Source: an uncultured Pelagibacteraceae bacterium (GTDB lineage Bacteria > Pseudomonadota > Alphaproteobacteria > Pelagibacterales > Pelagibacteraceae). Taken from it: DNA of 64,000 bases. Shown piece by piece: positions 26,560-35,983 of the stretch (positions within the stretch are counted from its first letter, which is position 1; every line of letters begins with the position of its first letter). Made by a program: the position numbers and the translations under genes. Location: NCBI GenBank assembly GCA_902582345.1, contig CACHRU010000005.1, positions 1 to 64,000 on the forward strand. The letters run 5' to 3'. The notes beneath the pieces are model-generated. The model saw nothing but the letters and a program-made list of their open reading frames with translations. It made no database searches and was not told the origin of the DNA.

Positions 26560-27867
26560 ATGAAAACTTTTAAAAGTTTCTTGATATTAACTGTTATTTT
26601 CTTATACGCTTGTTCTTTTGATAACAAAACAGGAATTTGGAGAGATTTAGCTGAAGAGGAGGTGCAATCTCTTACAAAAAAAAGTAAAACAAAAATATTT
26701 GATAAAGAAATAAAAAATAACAATAAATCAGTCCAAATTGATAATAAAAAAAAGATTATAAATTGGAAAGTTGATAATTATAATAATTCAAATAATATTC
26801 CAAATGTTACCTTTAATGATGAAAAAGTCCTAACAAAACTGAGTACAAAATTATCAAAATCAAGAAATAAAAATGATATTTTTTTCTTTGATGAAAAAAT
26901 AATATCTTATGATCATAACGGAACTATATTTGTATATTCAATTGACGAAAATAAAAAAGTATTTGAATATAATTTTTACAAAAAAGCATTTAAGAGCAGT
27001 AAAAAGAATATATCTTTGGCAGTAGATAATAATACCATTTTTGCTTCAGATAATTTTGGATACTTATACGCTTTGGACATTAAAAATCAAAAAATAAAAT
27101 GGGCTAAAAATTTTGGTATCCCTTTCAGATCAAATTTAAAAGTAAAAAATGATATTTTATTTTTGGCTAATCAGGAAAATGTTTTATATGCGATAGATAT
27201 AAATAATGGTGATAAACTCTGGGAATTATCAACAAATTTTAAACTTCTTAAATCAAAATTTAAAAATAATATTGCCACAAGTGAAACAAACGTTATATTT
27301 TTGAACACGAGTGGAGAGCTTTATTCAATTAATATAATTTCAAATAAAATTGAATGGGTTCAAAATTTTTCAAACTCAACTTCTGGCGGCTCTAATCTTT
27401 TTTTAAGTAGCCCTGTTATAATCTCAAATAAAAACATTATTATTACCACTAATGATCAATTATACCAATTGGATATTAATACAGGAAATATAATTTTAAA
27501 ATTAAATATTATTTTAGATACGAAACCGCTTATTACAAATAATAATATTATTGTATTAACACCTAATAAATTTTTAATTTGTATAAATAGATCAAACGGG
27601 GAAATTATTTGGTCAAAAAACTTTTTAAAAGAATTAGTAAGCATGGAGAAAAGATTTAAAATTGGAAAAATAAATGGATTGTATGCAGTGAACAGCAATA
27701 TAGTTCTAATTTCAAAAACAGGTTATCTTATAAAGCTAAATTTTAATAATGGGGAAATTATAGAAATTGTTAAATTTTTACAAAAAAGCTTAGGAAGTAA
27801 TGTTTTATTTGCAAACAACAAGATTTTTGCTTTAGACTCCCAAAAAAAACTTTTTGAGTATAAATAA
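26560..27867 (+). CDS. bamB: Outer membrane assembly lipoprotein BamB (PQQ-like beta-propeller)
   Basis: A 435-residue lipoprotein: the lipobox LYAC gives lipid attachment at C18. After a spacer rich in K and N there are successive beta-propeller blades with the PQQ-like signature (YALDIKNQKIKWAKNFG; YAIDINNGDKLWELS; YSINIISNKIEWVQNF; ICINRSNGEIIWSKNF). BamB is the scaffold lipoprotein of the BAM complex that inserts outer-membrane barrels. In many proteobacteria der (engA) follows bamB; here the gene abuts purF on the other strand with no gap. Confidence 0.88.
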   Translation: MKTFKSFLILTVIFLYACSFDNKTGIWRDLAEEEVQSLTKKSKTKIFDKEIKNNNKSVQIDNKKKIINWKVDNYNNSNNIPNVTFNDEKVLTKLSTKLSKSRNKNDIFFFDEKIISYDHNGTIFVYSIDENKKVFEYNFYKKAFKSSKKNISLAVDNNTIFASDNFGYLYALDIKNQKIKWAKNFGIPFRSNLKVKNDILFLANQENVLYAIDINNGDKLWELSTNFKLLKSKFKNNIATSETNVIFLNTSGELYSINIISNKIEWVQNFSNSTSGGSNLFLSSPVIISNKNIIITTNDQLYQLDINTGNIILKLNIILDTKPLITNNNIIVLTPNKFLICINRSNGEIIWSKNFLKELVSMEKRFKIGKINGLYAVNSNIVLISKTGYLIKLNFNNGEIIEIVKFLQKSLGSNVLFANNKIFALDSQKKLFEYK

Positions 27868-29319
27868 TTAATTATTTGACTTGCTACTTAGTAGGGATAA
27901 TTGAGTAACTTTACCTTCACCAAGTTGATCAGATGGTTTAATTGGATAATCTCCGGTGAAATAATGATCACTGAATTGTGGATACGCATTATTTCTCTTT
28001 TCATATCCCAATGCTTTATAAAGACCATTTAAACTTAAAAATTTAAGTGTTTTTGCCCCGATGTGTTTACACATTTCGTCGTTATTTTTTCCATTAGCCA
28101 AAAGCTCTTCTTTGGTTGGCATATCAACTCCGTAGAAGTCTGGAAAAATTATTTCAGGACATGATATTCTAACATGGACCTCTTTAGCTCCAGCGAGGTA
28201 GAGCATTTTTACAATTTTATTACAAGTTGTTCCTCTTACAAGAGAGTCGTCTATTAAAATTATTTTCTTGTTTTTTATTACAGAGCTTGTTGAGCTTAAT
28301 TTGAGTTTTACTCCTAGACTTCTTATGTTCTGAGCTGGCTCAATGAAAGTTCTTCCAACATAATGATTACGAATAAGACCTAATTCAAATTTTTTTTTGG
28401 TATACTGAGAATATCCTATTGCTGAGGGAACTCCAGAGTCAGGAACAGGAACCACCACATCTGCACTTATATCCGACTCTTTTGCTAGTTCAATACCAAG
28501 GTTTTTTCTATATTCGTAGGCGGACTTATTATTAATTAAACTATCTGGTCTAGTAAAGTAAATGTATTCAAAAACACACGGTCTTGGTTTTTGTTTAGGA
28601 AAAGGTTTAAGACTTTTCAAATTTTTGTTTTCTATCACGACTATTTCTCCGTTATCAACTTCTCTAATAAATTTTGCTCCAACTATATCTAAAGCACAGG
28701 TTTCTGAAGCAAAAATGTAAGAGTCATTTAGCTTTCCTATAACTAAAGGCCTTATACCAAAGGGATCTCGTATCCCGATCAACTTTTTATTTGTCATGAT
28801 TATTAGAGAATAACCTCCTTGAATTTGAAAAAGTGCATCAATAATTTTTTCAACCATTTTATTTCTTTTTGATTTTGCAATTAATTGAACAATTGTTTCA
28901 GTATCGCTTGTTGTTCTAAAAATTGCTCCATCTTTTACAAGAGAATTTCTTAAAGAGAGGGCGTTCGTTAAATTTCCGTTGTGGGAAATGCTGATACCTC
29001 CACCATGAAGATCTGCAAAAAAAGGCTGAATATTTCTAAGGGATGTTTCCCCGGTCGTTGAATATCTATTATGTCCGATAGCAAAATCACCTGGCAATCT
29101 TTTAATAATATCTGTTTTAGTAAAATGATCGCCAACTAAACCTTGTCTTTTTTCAGAATGATAATTTTTTCCATCGTAAGAAACAATACCACAGCCTTCC
29201 TGACCTCTATGCTGCAAGGCATGAAGACCTAAAGCTACTAGCGGAGCCGCATCTTCGTAATTTGAAATTCCAAATATACCACACTCTTCTCTTAATTTAT
29301 CAAAATTAAATTTTTTCAA
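27868..29319 (-). CDS. purF: Amidophosphoribosyltransferase
   Basis: A 483-residue enzyme that starts purine synthesis by making phosphoribosylamine from PRPP and glutamine. A short propeptide precedes the catalytic cysteine C13 in EECGIFGI; the glutaminase part has GHNRYSTTG and SHNGNLTNA. The PRPP loop is IILIDDSLVRGTT. The C-terminal CxxC that binds a 4Fe-4S cluster in the Bacillus enzyme appears absent (QFSDHYFTGDYP at the equivalent place; alignment by eye). It is downstream of cvpA with a 14-base overlap, the same cvpA-purF order as in E. coli. Confidence 0.96.
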   Translation of the reverse strand: MKKFNFDKLREECGIFGISNYEDAAPLVALGLHALQHRGQEGCGIVSYDGKNYHSEKRQGLVGDHFTKTDIIKRLPGDFAIGHNRYSTTGETSLRNIQPFFADLHGGGISISHNGNLTNALSLRNSLVKDGAIFRTTSDTETIVQLIAKSKRNKMVEKIIDALFQIQGGYSLIIMTNKKLIGIRDPFGIRPLVIGKLNDSYIFASETCALDIVGAKFIREVDNGEIVVIENKNLKSLKPFPKQKPRPCVFEYIYFTRPDSLINNKSAYEYRKNLGIELAKESDISADVVVPVPDSGVPSAIGYSQYTKKKFELGLIRNHYVGRTFIEPAQNIRSLGVKLKLSSTSSVIKNKKIILIDDSLVRGTTCNKIVKMLYLAGAKEVHVRISCPEIIFPDFYGVDMPTKEELLANGKNNDEMCKHIGAKTLKFLSLNGLYKALGYEKRNNAYPQFSDHYFTGDYPIKPSDQLGEGKVTQLSLLSSKSNN

Positions 29320-29854
29320 TTTCTTCCTTTGTGTCTAAAAAATCATCACTATTTGGAAATTCTTTGATTAAAATTTCACTTCCACTTTTGACTATATTAA
29401 ATGAAATTGCATTTTCAATAGAATTATACCAATTTTGATATGGATAAAACCAATTTAAAATTGTGAATAAACAAACTGAAACTAGGTAACCCTTAAAAAC
29501 TCCGAATAAAAAACCAAATGATCTGTCAATTGAACCTAATCCAGTCCATGTTACTGCTCTACTTAAAGCTCTACCGATAAGAATGATTGTAAATAAAGAC
29601 AAGATGAAAATAAAGATTCCTAACCCGATACTGTTTATAAAATCAGACTCGATATATTCTTTTACCCATGGCTGCAATTTAGGCAAAATAATAATTGTGA
29701 CGACAAAAGACAAAACCCACTTCAAAAAAGAAATAAAGCTAAGAGAAAAACCTTTAAAAGTACATTGAATGGTATTGTAGATCATTAATAATAAAAATGC
29801 AGCATCAAACAAATTAAATTTTTCTATAAAAACATCCGAAATAAATTCAAACAT
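29306..29854 (-). CDS. cvpA: CvpA family membrane protein
   Basis: A 182-residue inner-membrane protein with four hydrophobic segments, beginning FNLFDAAFLLLMIYNTIQCTF, the CvpA-type opening. The family is named for colicin V production and later linked to envelope integrity; a direct biochemical activity is not known. It is placed directly upstream of purF (overlap 14 bases), the conserved proteobacterial pairing, and overlaps the exporter gene upstream by 8 bases. Confidence 0.85.
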   Translation of the reverse strand: MFEFISDVFIEKFNLFDAAFLLLMIYNTIQCTFKGFSLSFISFLKWVLSFVVTIIILPKLQPWVKEYIESDFINSIGLGIFIFILSLFTIILIGRALSRAVTWTGLGSIDRSFGFLFGVFKGYLVSVCLFTILNWFYPYQNWYNSIENAISFNIVKSGSEILIKEFPNSDDFLDTKEEIEKI

Positions 29855-32324
29855 TTACTTCATTTTCTTTTCCAAAAGGTTTTAGAATAATTATTAATTT
29901 TGGAAGCAAAGTTAGAACAGATAATAATGCAAGCATCATCGCAATTCCTGTGAATATACCAAAATAAATTGTTGGAATAAAATTAGACAAAATAAGAATT
30001 GAAAATCCAAAAACAATTGTAACCGAAGTATTTAGTATTGCAACCCCAACAGTTTCATGACATCTATCCAAAGTTAGATTATAGTTTTTAATTTTATAAA
30101 ACTCTTCTTTAAACCTATAAATATAATGAATACTGTTATCTACAGCTATTCCGATAGTTATAGCAGCTATAGTAATGGTCATCATATCTAAAGGAATATT
30201 TAACATACCTATAATTCCCAAAATAAATAAAGCGGCCATGAAATTTGGAACTACACCTATTAAAGCTAACATGAAATTTCTAAATAAAACAAAAAACATC
30301 AATGAAATTCCTATCATCACTATTCCCAATGTTAATATTTGTGATTTGAACAAACTTTGTAGCAAATTATTGAACAATATTAAAACTCCAGATAATCGAA
30401 ATTCATCATTTTTTAAACCTAATTTATTTTCAATGTCATAATTAATTTTTTTAATTAGTTCGTTTCTTCTTAAGTCTTTTAGTGAATCTTTTATTCTTAC
30501 ACTTATTCTTGCCTCATCATTCTCAACAGATATATAAGGAGATACAATTTCTTTTTTTATACTATCTGGAATTTTACTATATAGCACTGCAATTTCTAAG
30601 CTTTGTAATTTTTTCTTATTAAGATCATCTGCCACTCTAATTATCGAGCCAAATGATAAAACTTTTCCTATCTCCGGCAACGAGTCTAAATAGTCATGTA
30701 CTTTATTAATTTTATCAATTTTATCTCTAGTGAACCAATAAGTTGATTTTTCAACATTATCCTCTTCTTCCCATTCAGAAAATTCATCATCTGTGTCGTC
30801 AGAGGATTTTTTTTCTAAAGCTGGAAATTTAATTATTACTTCTAGTGGAGTTGTTCCGCCTAACTCATCATCAATTTTTTTCATTCCCTTGTAAATTTCA
30901 GTTTCTTTATCAAAATAATTTATAAAACTATTTTCCACCTCTAACTTAGATATCCCAAAAACACTTAAAAAAATAACAATAATTGTTGAACCGAATATAA
31001 CTTTAGTACCTCTTTTAGAAAAATTTGCTAAAACTGAAGTTATTTTCGAATTTTGTGTCTCTTTAATAGTTATTTCAGCATCTGTTGCAAATATGTTCAA
31101 TAAAGAAGGTATCAATAAAAAAGTTACTAAAATTGAAACACTTAAACCAAGAGTCATCATCCATCCAAAATCAATTATTGGTTTTATTCCACTAAAAATT
31201 AAGGATAAAAAAGCACAAATAGTTGTAAGAACAGTGTAAAGAATTGGTAAAATCATTTTTCTACATGCTTCAAAAATTACATTTTCACTTTTAAGATTTG
31301 GTAATTCTTTTTTTAACTGTATGTATCTAACTGTTAGATGAATATTCATTGCCATATTTAGAATCAACATCAAAGCTATAAAGTTTGACGATATCACGGT
31401 TACTTTCCAACCAATTAACCCTAAAAGCCCTATCATTATAATTACGGAAACAGAGCATCCTAATAAAGGCATTAATACCCATTTTAAATTTCGGAAAATG
31501 AACCACAAAGTTATAATAATAAATATAAATACTCCTAAACCAAAAACCATTATATCATTTTTTATAAAAGTCATCATGTCATCAGATATCATTGGAATTC
31601 CCCCTAAATGAACTTTTGCATTAACAGAGTATTTTTTTATCACCTCTCTGATCTCAGTTATATTTTGATGATTTTTTTCATTATATAAATTTTTATAATT
31701 TTCATAATCCTTTAAAAATATTTTATACTTTTCTTTATCCTGTTTAGTAAAATTATCATTTAAGGATTGATCATAATATTGATCTTTTAGTTTAATAAGT
31801 TGGTGTAATTTTTTATCTTTTTTAAGGTAAACTACTATTCCAGAAGTTTTTCCGTCTTCACTAATGACGTAATCTCTATAAATTGGACTATTTAGAATCT
31901 CCTCAAACCCTCTTTGCTTATTAATATCTGGATAAGAAAGCGTTTTAAAATTTTTTAATCTTTCCATCAATGGTTCATCTGTACTTTTAAGTAATGGTAC
32001 GTCTATAATAGTAATTACGCTTTCTACCCATGATAGTTTTTCAATCTTAGATTTGAGAAATTGAAGATTGATAATAGTTTCCTCATCATAGAATGAAGAT
32101 ATAGGACTGTAGGTTAGTACCAAAAATTCTTTCGATCCGTATCTTTCGTTAATTTCTCTCAAAAACTTAAGGTCCTGATCTCCTTCGATTAATAAAGCAT
32201 CTGAAGAAGCATCAAGATTAAAATTTTTAGCTTGATAGAGAAAAAAGCATAAAAAAATAAAAATTAAGCTTAAGATAAATTTAGGGAAATCTAATACAAG
32301 TTTTTTATAAATATTAGGCAACAT
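29847..32324 (-). CDS. RND superfamily exporter (MMPL family)
   Basis: An 825-residue membrane protein with the duplicated RND layout: helix 1 near the N-terminus, a large periplasmic domain, five helices, then a second copy of the same. The cores read GVFIFIIITLWFIFRNLKWVLMPLLG in two parts and the matching FFVLFRNFMLALIGVVPNFMAALFILG region, with a sterol-sensing-like segment. It belongs to the MMPL/SSD branch (YdfJ or HpnN-like) rather than AcrB, and no membrane-fusion protein is adjacent. Lipid or hydrophobic export is the usual role; substrate unknown. The frame is open to 32423 inside dnaB; the ATG at 32324 (MLPNIYKK) is preferred. Confidence 0.82.
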   Translation of the reverse strand: MLPNIYKKLVLDFPKFILSLIFIFLCFFLYQAKNFNLDASSDALLIEGDQDLKFLREINERYGSKEFLVLTYSPISSFYDEETIINLQFLKSKIEKLSWVESVITIIDVPLLKSTDEPLMERLKNFKTLSYPDINKQRGFEEILNSPIYRDYVISEDGKTSGIVVYLKKDKKLHQLIKLKDQYYDQSLNDNFTKQDKEKYKIFLKDYENYKNLYNEKNHQNITEIREVIKKYSVNAKVHLGGIPMISDDMMTFIKNDIMVFGLGVFIFIIITLWFIFRNLKWVLMPLLGCSVSVIIMIGLLGLIGWKVTVISSNFIALMLILNMAMNIHLTVRYIQLKKELPNLKSENVIFEACRKMILPILYTVLTTICAFLSLIFSGIKPIIDFGWMMTLGLSVSILVTFLLIPSLLNIFATDAEITIKETQNSKITSVLANFSKRGTKVIFGSTIIVIFLSVFGISKLEVENSFINYFDKETEIYKGMKKIDDELGGTTPLEVIIKFPALEKKSSDDTDDEFSEWEEEDNVEKSTYWFTRDKIDKINKVHDYLDSLPEIGKVLSFGSIIRVADDLNKKKLQSLEIAVLYSKIPDSIKKEIVSPYISVENDEARISVRIKDSLKDLRRNELIKKINYDIENKLGLKNDEFRLSGVLILFNNLLQSLFKSQILTLGIVMIGISLMFFVLFRNFMLALIGVVPNFMAALFILGIIGMLNIPLDMMTITIAAITIGIAVDNSIHYIYRFKEEFYKIKNYNLTLDRCHETVGVAILNTSVTIVFGFSILILSNFIPTIYFGIFTGIAMMLALLSVLTLLPKLIIILKPFGKENEVNV

Positions 32325-32373
32325 TGAATATTTTAGATATACCTTAAATAATAAATAAAAAAAGAAAATTAAG

Positions 32374-33798
32374 TTAATTTTTAGATAAATCCTTAAACCT
32401 TGTGTACATACCTTCAAACTCAACTTGAATATTACCAGTAGGTCCGTGTCTTTGTTTGCCGATAATTATATCTGCTAATCCGTTTATATCATTCATTTTG
32501 GACTGCCACTCTGCATGTTCAATCGAGCCTAATTTTGGTTGTTTTTTTTCTAGATAATATTCTTCCCTATATACAAACATAACTACATCAGCATCTTGCT
32601 CAATAGAACCGGACTCTCTTAAATCAGAGAGTTGAGGTATTTTATCATCTCTTTGCTCAACAGCTCTGGAAAGTTGAGATAATGCTAAAACAGGAACACT
32701 TAATTCTTTAGCAAGAGCTTTTAAACCTTGTGTAATCTCAGAAATTTCTTGAACTCTACCTTCATTCTTTTTTGAATTCGTTCTCATTAATTGAATATAA
32801 TCAACGACAATTAAATTTAAACCAAACAATCTCTTTAACCTTCTTGCTCGATTACTTAAAGCAGATATTGTTATTGCAGGAGTTTCGTCGATGTACAAAG
32901 GTAAATCATAAATATTTCTTGAGACCTCAATATATTTGTTTAGCTGCTCCTCTGATGCCTTTCCTCTTCTAATATCATTTGATTTAATCCTTGATTGTTC
33001 AGATAAAATTCTAGTTGATAATTGTTCAGATGACATTTCAAGTGAAAAAAAAGCAACTGATGATTTTTCAGAATTTTTTTGAATTTGTTTTGCAGCATTA
33101 TAAGCAATATTAGTTGCAAGTGCAGTTTTTCCCATCGAAGGTCTTCCTGCTATTATAACTAAATCAGATTTATGCAATCCACCTAGTTTTTCGTCTAGAT
33201 CGGTTAAACCAGTAGGTACACCCACAATACCTTGATCACTCTGCATTGCCTGAGTGGCCATCTCTATTGTTTGATCGATGGCTTGATTAAATTTCATATA
33301 TGATTGAGAAAAATTTCCTCTTTCAGCCAACTGATACAAAAATTGCTCCGCTTCCTCAATAATATTTTCTCCAGTTTTATCATTTTTATCATCATGAGAA
33401 TCTTCAGAAATTTTTTCTGAAATAGAAATTAATTCTCTTTTTATATGAGACTCATGAATAACTTTAGCATAATCAATAGCTTGTTTTATTGAAGATGAAA
33501 ACCTAGTCAACTTAACAAGGTAATCAACACCACCCACCTCATTTAACCCGTTATCATTCTCAAAGTAATTTTTGAGAGTAATGGGATTTGCAATCATACC
33601 TTTATTATTTAAATTTTCGATTACTTCATAAATTTTTTTATGGATAGGATCAAAAAATTTTGCTGAATTAATAATATTAGAAATTTCATCAATTATGTCA
33701 TTATTTACTAATACCGAACCAATTAATGCTTGCTCTGCTTCAATATTTGAAGGCAGCTTTTTTTCAAGATTATTAATATTAATTTTAATATTTTCCAT
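32374..33798 (-). CDS. dnaB: Replicative DNA helicase DnaB
   Basis: A 474-residue hexameric replication fork helicase. The N-terminal domain begins PSNIEAEQALIGSVL; the RecA-like domain has Walker A GRPSMGKTALA and AFFSLEMSSEQL; Walker B lies in LIVVDYIQLM, followed by LSQLSRAVEQR and the arginine-finger region. The C-terminus KQRHGPTGNIQVEFEGMYTRF is typical. It follows rplI on the same strand but has a good promoter of its own in the 73-base gap, with a DnaA-box-like site next to it. Confidence 0.98.
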   Translation of the reverse strand: MENIKININNLEKKLPSNIEAEQALIGSVLVNNDIIDEISNIINSAKFFDPIHKKIYEVIENLNNKGMIANPITLKNYFENDNGLNEVGGVDYLVKLTRFSSSIKQAIDYAKVIHESHIKRELISISEKISEDSHDDKNDKTGENIIEEAEQFLYQLAERGNFSQSYMKFNQAIDQTIEMATQAMQSDQGIVGVPTGLTDLDEKLGGLHKSDLVIIAGRPSMGKTALATNIAYNAAKQIQKNSEKSSVAFFSLEMSSEQLSTRILSEQSRIKSNDIRRGKASEEQLNKYIEVSRNIYDLPLYIDETPAITISALSNRARRLKRLFGLNLIVVDYIQLMRTNSKKNEGRVQEISEITQGLKALAKELSVPVLALSQLSRAVEQRDDKIPQLSDLRESGSIEQDADVVMFVYREEYYLEKKQPKLGSIEHAEWQSKMNDINGLADIIIGKQRHGPTGNIQVEFEGMYTRFKDLSKN

Positions 33799-33829
33799 TA
33801 TGCTATTTTAATACTAATCCATTTGAAAA

Positions 33830-33858
33830 GTATTAAAACTTACACACTCATTTTTCAA
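33830..33858 (-). promoter_or_regulatory. Sigma70 promoter of dnaB
   Basis: On the minus strand TTGAAA (33858-33853), a 17-base spacer and TAATAC (33835-33830) lie 32 bases before the dnaB start. Immediately upstream, TTTTCCACA (33869-33861) matches the relaxed DnaA box TTWTNCACA, so control by DnaA is conceivable. Confidence 0.65.
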
Positions 33859-33871
33859 CCTGTGGAAAAAG

Positions 33872-34333
33872 TTATTTACTTGCTGATTTGGTTTTCTCAA
33901 CTAATACAGTAACTTTAGCTGTGACCTCATCAAATAAATTGATAAGTATTTTATATGTTCCAATTTTATCTATTTCTTTTTTAAGATCGATTTGAGAGGG
34001 GTTAATTTCAACATTTAATTCAGATTTAAATAAATTAGATACTTCTTTTGGCTTAACTGATCCATAAAGATCTCCATTTTCTTTTGCCTCTTTAGAAAAT
34101 TTGATTGTTTTGTTATTTATTTTACTAGCAATATCCTTAAATTGTTTTTTTATCTCGTTGTTTTTTTTATTTAAACTTTCTTTCTTTTTATTTACAAAAT
34201 CTATATTTTCTTTATTAGCTCTTAAAGCTTTACCAGTTTTTAAAAGATAATTTCTGCCATAACCATCTTTAACATTTACTTGGTCACCAATTTTTCCCAG
34301 TTTAAGAATATTTTCTAAAAGTATAACGTGCAT
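33872..34333 (-). CDS. rplI: 50S ribosomal protein L9
   Basis: A 153-residue ribosomal protein with the L9 N-terminal signature MHVILLENILKLGKIGDQVNVKDGYGRNYLLKTGKA (seen across residues 1-36), a long central helix rich in K and N, and a C-terminal domain. It is the last of the rpsF-rpsR-rplI set, with one base between rpsR and rplI. The same order is conserved across bacteria. Confidence 0.97.
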   Translation of the reverse strand: MHVILLENILKLGKIGDQVNVKDGYGRNYLLKTGKALRANKENIDFVNKKKESLNKKNNEIKKQFKDIASKINNKTIKFSKEAKENGDLYGSVKPKEVSNLFKSELNVEINPSQIDLKKEIDKIGTYKILINLFDEVTAKVTVLVEKTKSASK

Positions 34334-34334
34334 A

Positions 34335-34607
34335 TTATATCAATGCTAAAATTTTAGCCTTTTTAATTTCATTTGTTAATTTTTTTTGCTTTCCTTGAGA
34401 AACTGACGTTATTCGTGAAGGAAGTATTTTTGAGTTTTCAGAAACATATTTTCTTAAAAGTTTAATATTCTTGTAATCAATTGATGGCACATTTTTTCCT
34501 GAAAGTGGACATTTTTTAGAAAACCTATTCTCACTTTTTTGAAATAAACTTAGCTTATTCAGTGGATTTTGAGATTTTTTCTGGAATTTTCTATTTTTTC
34601 TCTTCAT
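34335..34607 (-). CDS. rpsR: 30S ribosomal protein S18
   Basis: A 90-residue basic protein carrying the S18 core: CPLSGKNVPSIDYKNIKLL followed by KYVSENSKILPSRITSVS and KQKKLTNEIKKAKILALI. It forms a platform dimer with S6, whose gene lies directly upstream and overlaps this start by 17 bases, so translation of the two is coupled. Confidence 0.97.
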   Translation of the reverse strand: MKRKNRKFQKKSQNPLNKLSLFQKSENRFSKKCPLSGKNVPSIDYKNIKLLRKYVSENSKILPSRITSVSQGKQKKLTNEIKKAKILALI

Positions 34608-34941
34608 GATATTTAATTTTATCTTCTTTACTGAAGTACTCCTTATTAGTATCTAATTTTTTATATTTGATAGTGAGACATCTTAATATTGAATTATCAA
34701 GACTAGTGTTACGTTTTATCTCTTCTAAAGTTTTTGTATTTCCTTGAAATTTATAATGAATGTAAAAACCCTTATTATAATTTTTTATTCTTCTTGCAAA
34801 ATTCATCAAGCCCCAATTTTCAACTTTTACGACTTTTCCTGAAGTATTATTTATTAAATCGTTATATTTATTCTCTATTTTTTTAAGCTCACCATTGGAT
34901 AAGTCTTGTTTAGCTATCAATGTATGTTCATAAAAACTCAT
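34591..34941 (-). CDS. rpsF: 30S ribosomal protein S6
   Basis: A 116-residue protein with the S6 fold: YEHTLIAKQDLS at the N-terminus, NWGLMNFARRIKNYNKGFYIHYKF in the middle of the chain and a lysine-rich tail. First gene of the rpsF-rpsR-rplI operon, preceded by a near-consensus promoter. Partner of S18 on the 30S platform. Confidence 0.97.
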   Translation of the reverse strand: MSFYEHTLIAKQDLSNGELKKIENKYNDLINNTSGKVVKVENWGLMNFARRIKNYNKGFYIHYKFQGNTKTLEEIKRNTSLDNSILRCLTIKYKKLDTNKEYFSKEDKIKYHEEKK

Positions 34942-34983
34942 TTTAAACCTACTAAATTCTGTTTTTTTTTAATAAAGACAGGT

Positions 34984-35012
34984 TTTATACTATTATAAAC
35001 TTTCCATTTCAA
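34984..35012 (-). promoter_or_regulatory. Sigma70 promoter of the rpsF-rpsR-rplI operon
   Basis: On the minus strand TTGAAA (35012-35007), exactly 17 bases, then TATAAA (34989-34984), with a predicted start near 34977 and a leader of about 36 bases. It is one of the best promoter matches in the window and suits ribosomal protein genes. Confidence 0.75.
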
Positions 35013-35044
35013 TAGTAATATAATAAAGAATTACTAATATTTAG

Positions 35045-35983
35045 ATGAAAGCATTGTTATTTCCAGGTCAAGGATCTCAAAGTGTAGGAATGGGATCTGA
35101 ATTTTATAAAAATTTTGATATAGTTAAAAAAATTTTCAAAGAAGCTGATGAAAAACTTGGTTTTAAAATTTCGAAAATTATCCTTGATGGTCCAGATACA
35201 GATTTAAAGCTTACTAAAAACACTCAGCCAGCAATTTTGATTATAAGTTATTCGATATTCAAAGTGCTTCAAAACGAATTAAATTTAGATTTAAAAAAAA
35301 TTAAATATTTTATCGGACATTCTTTAGGTGAATACAGCGCTCTGGTTTGTGCAAATTCATTAAAATTTGAAGATGCTCTGTATTTACTTCATGAAAGAGG
35401 AAAGGCAATGCAAGAAGCTGTACCTGTTGGTGAGGGGTCTATGCTTGCTGTTTTGGGCATTAAAATAGATGATGTACAAAATTATTTATCTAAATTATCT
35501 AAAAATAAGATTTGTGAAATAGCAAATGATAATGCAGATGGTCAAATAATCTTAAGTGGAAAAAAAGATGCAGTAGACGAATTAAAAGATATTTTAAAGA
35601 TTAATAAAGTAAAAAATATTACCTTACCTGTAAGCGCACCTTTTCATTGTTCACTAATGAAAAGTGCTGCAGATAAAATGGAAAAAAAAATAAACCCTGT
35701 AATTTTTAAAGTCCCTAGTTTAGAAATTATAAGTAATGTCACAGCTTCTCCAGAAAACGACCCAAACAAAATAAAAAAATTACTTGTTGATCAAATTTAT
35801 ACAAAAGTAAGATGGAGAGAGAGCATAATTAATGTGTCAAAAGACGGAATATTTGATTTTATTGAAATAGGACCAGGAAAAGTCTTGTCAGGTTTAGTTA
35901 AAAGAATTATAAAAGATTCTAACGTTAAAAGCGTAAATTCTATAAATGAAGCAAAAGATACTTTAAATGAATTTCAAAAATAA
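35045..35983 (+). CDS. fabD: Malonyl-CoA:ACP transacylase
   Basis: A 312-residue enzyme that loads malonyl groups onto acyl carrier protein for fatty acid synthesis. FPGQGSQ lies at residues 6-12, the nucleophile S93 in GHSLGEYSAL, and the catalytic histidine in SAPFHCSLM. The C-terminal GPGKVLSGLVKRI is typical. It begins a fabD-fabG-acpP cluster; its last 17 bases overlap fabG. It is divergent from rpsF. Confidence 0.97.
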   Translation: MKALLFPGQGSQSVGMGSEFYKNFDIVKKIFKEADEKLGFKISKIILDGPDTDLKLTKNTQPAILIISYSIFKVLQNELNLDLKKIKYFIGHSLGEYSALVCANSLKFEDALYLLHERGKAMQEAVPVGEGSMLAVLGIKIDDVQNYLSKLSKNKICEIANDNADGQIILSGKKDAVDELKDILKINKVKNITLPVSAPFHCSLMKSAADKMEKKINPVIFKVPSLEIISNVTASPENDPNKIKKLLVDQIYTKVRWRESIINVSKDGIFDFIEIGPGKVLSGLVKRIIKDSNVKSVNSINEAKDTLNEFQK

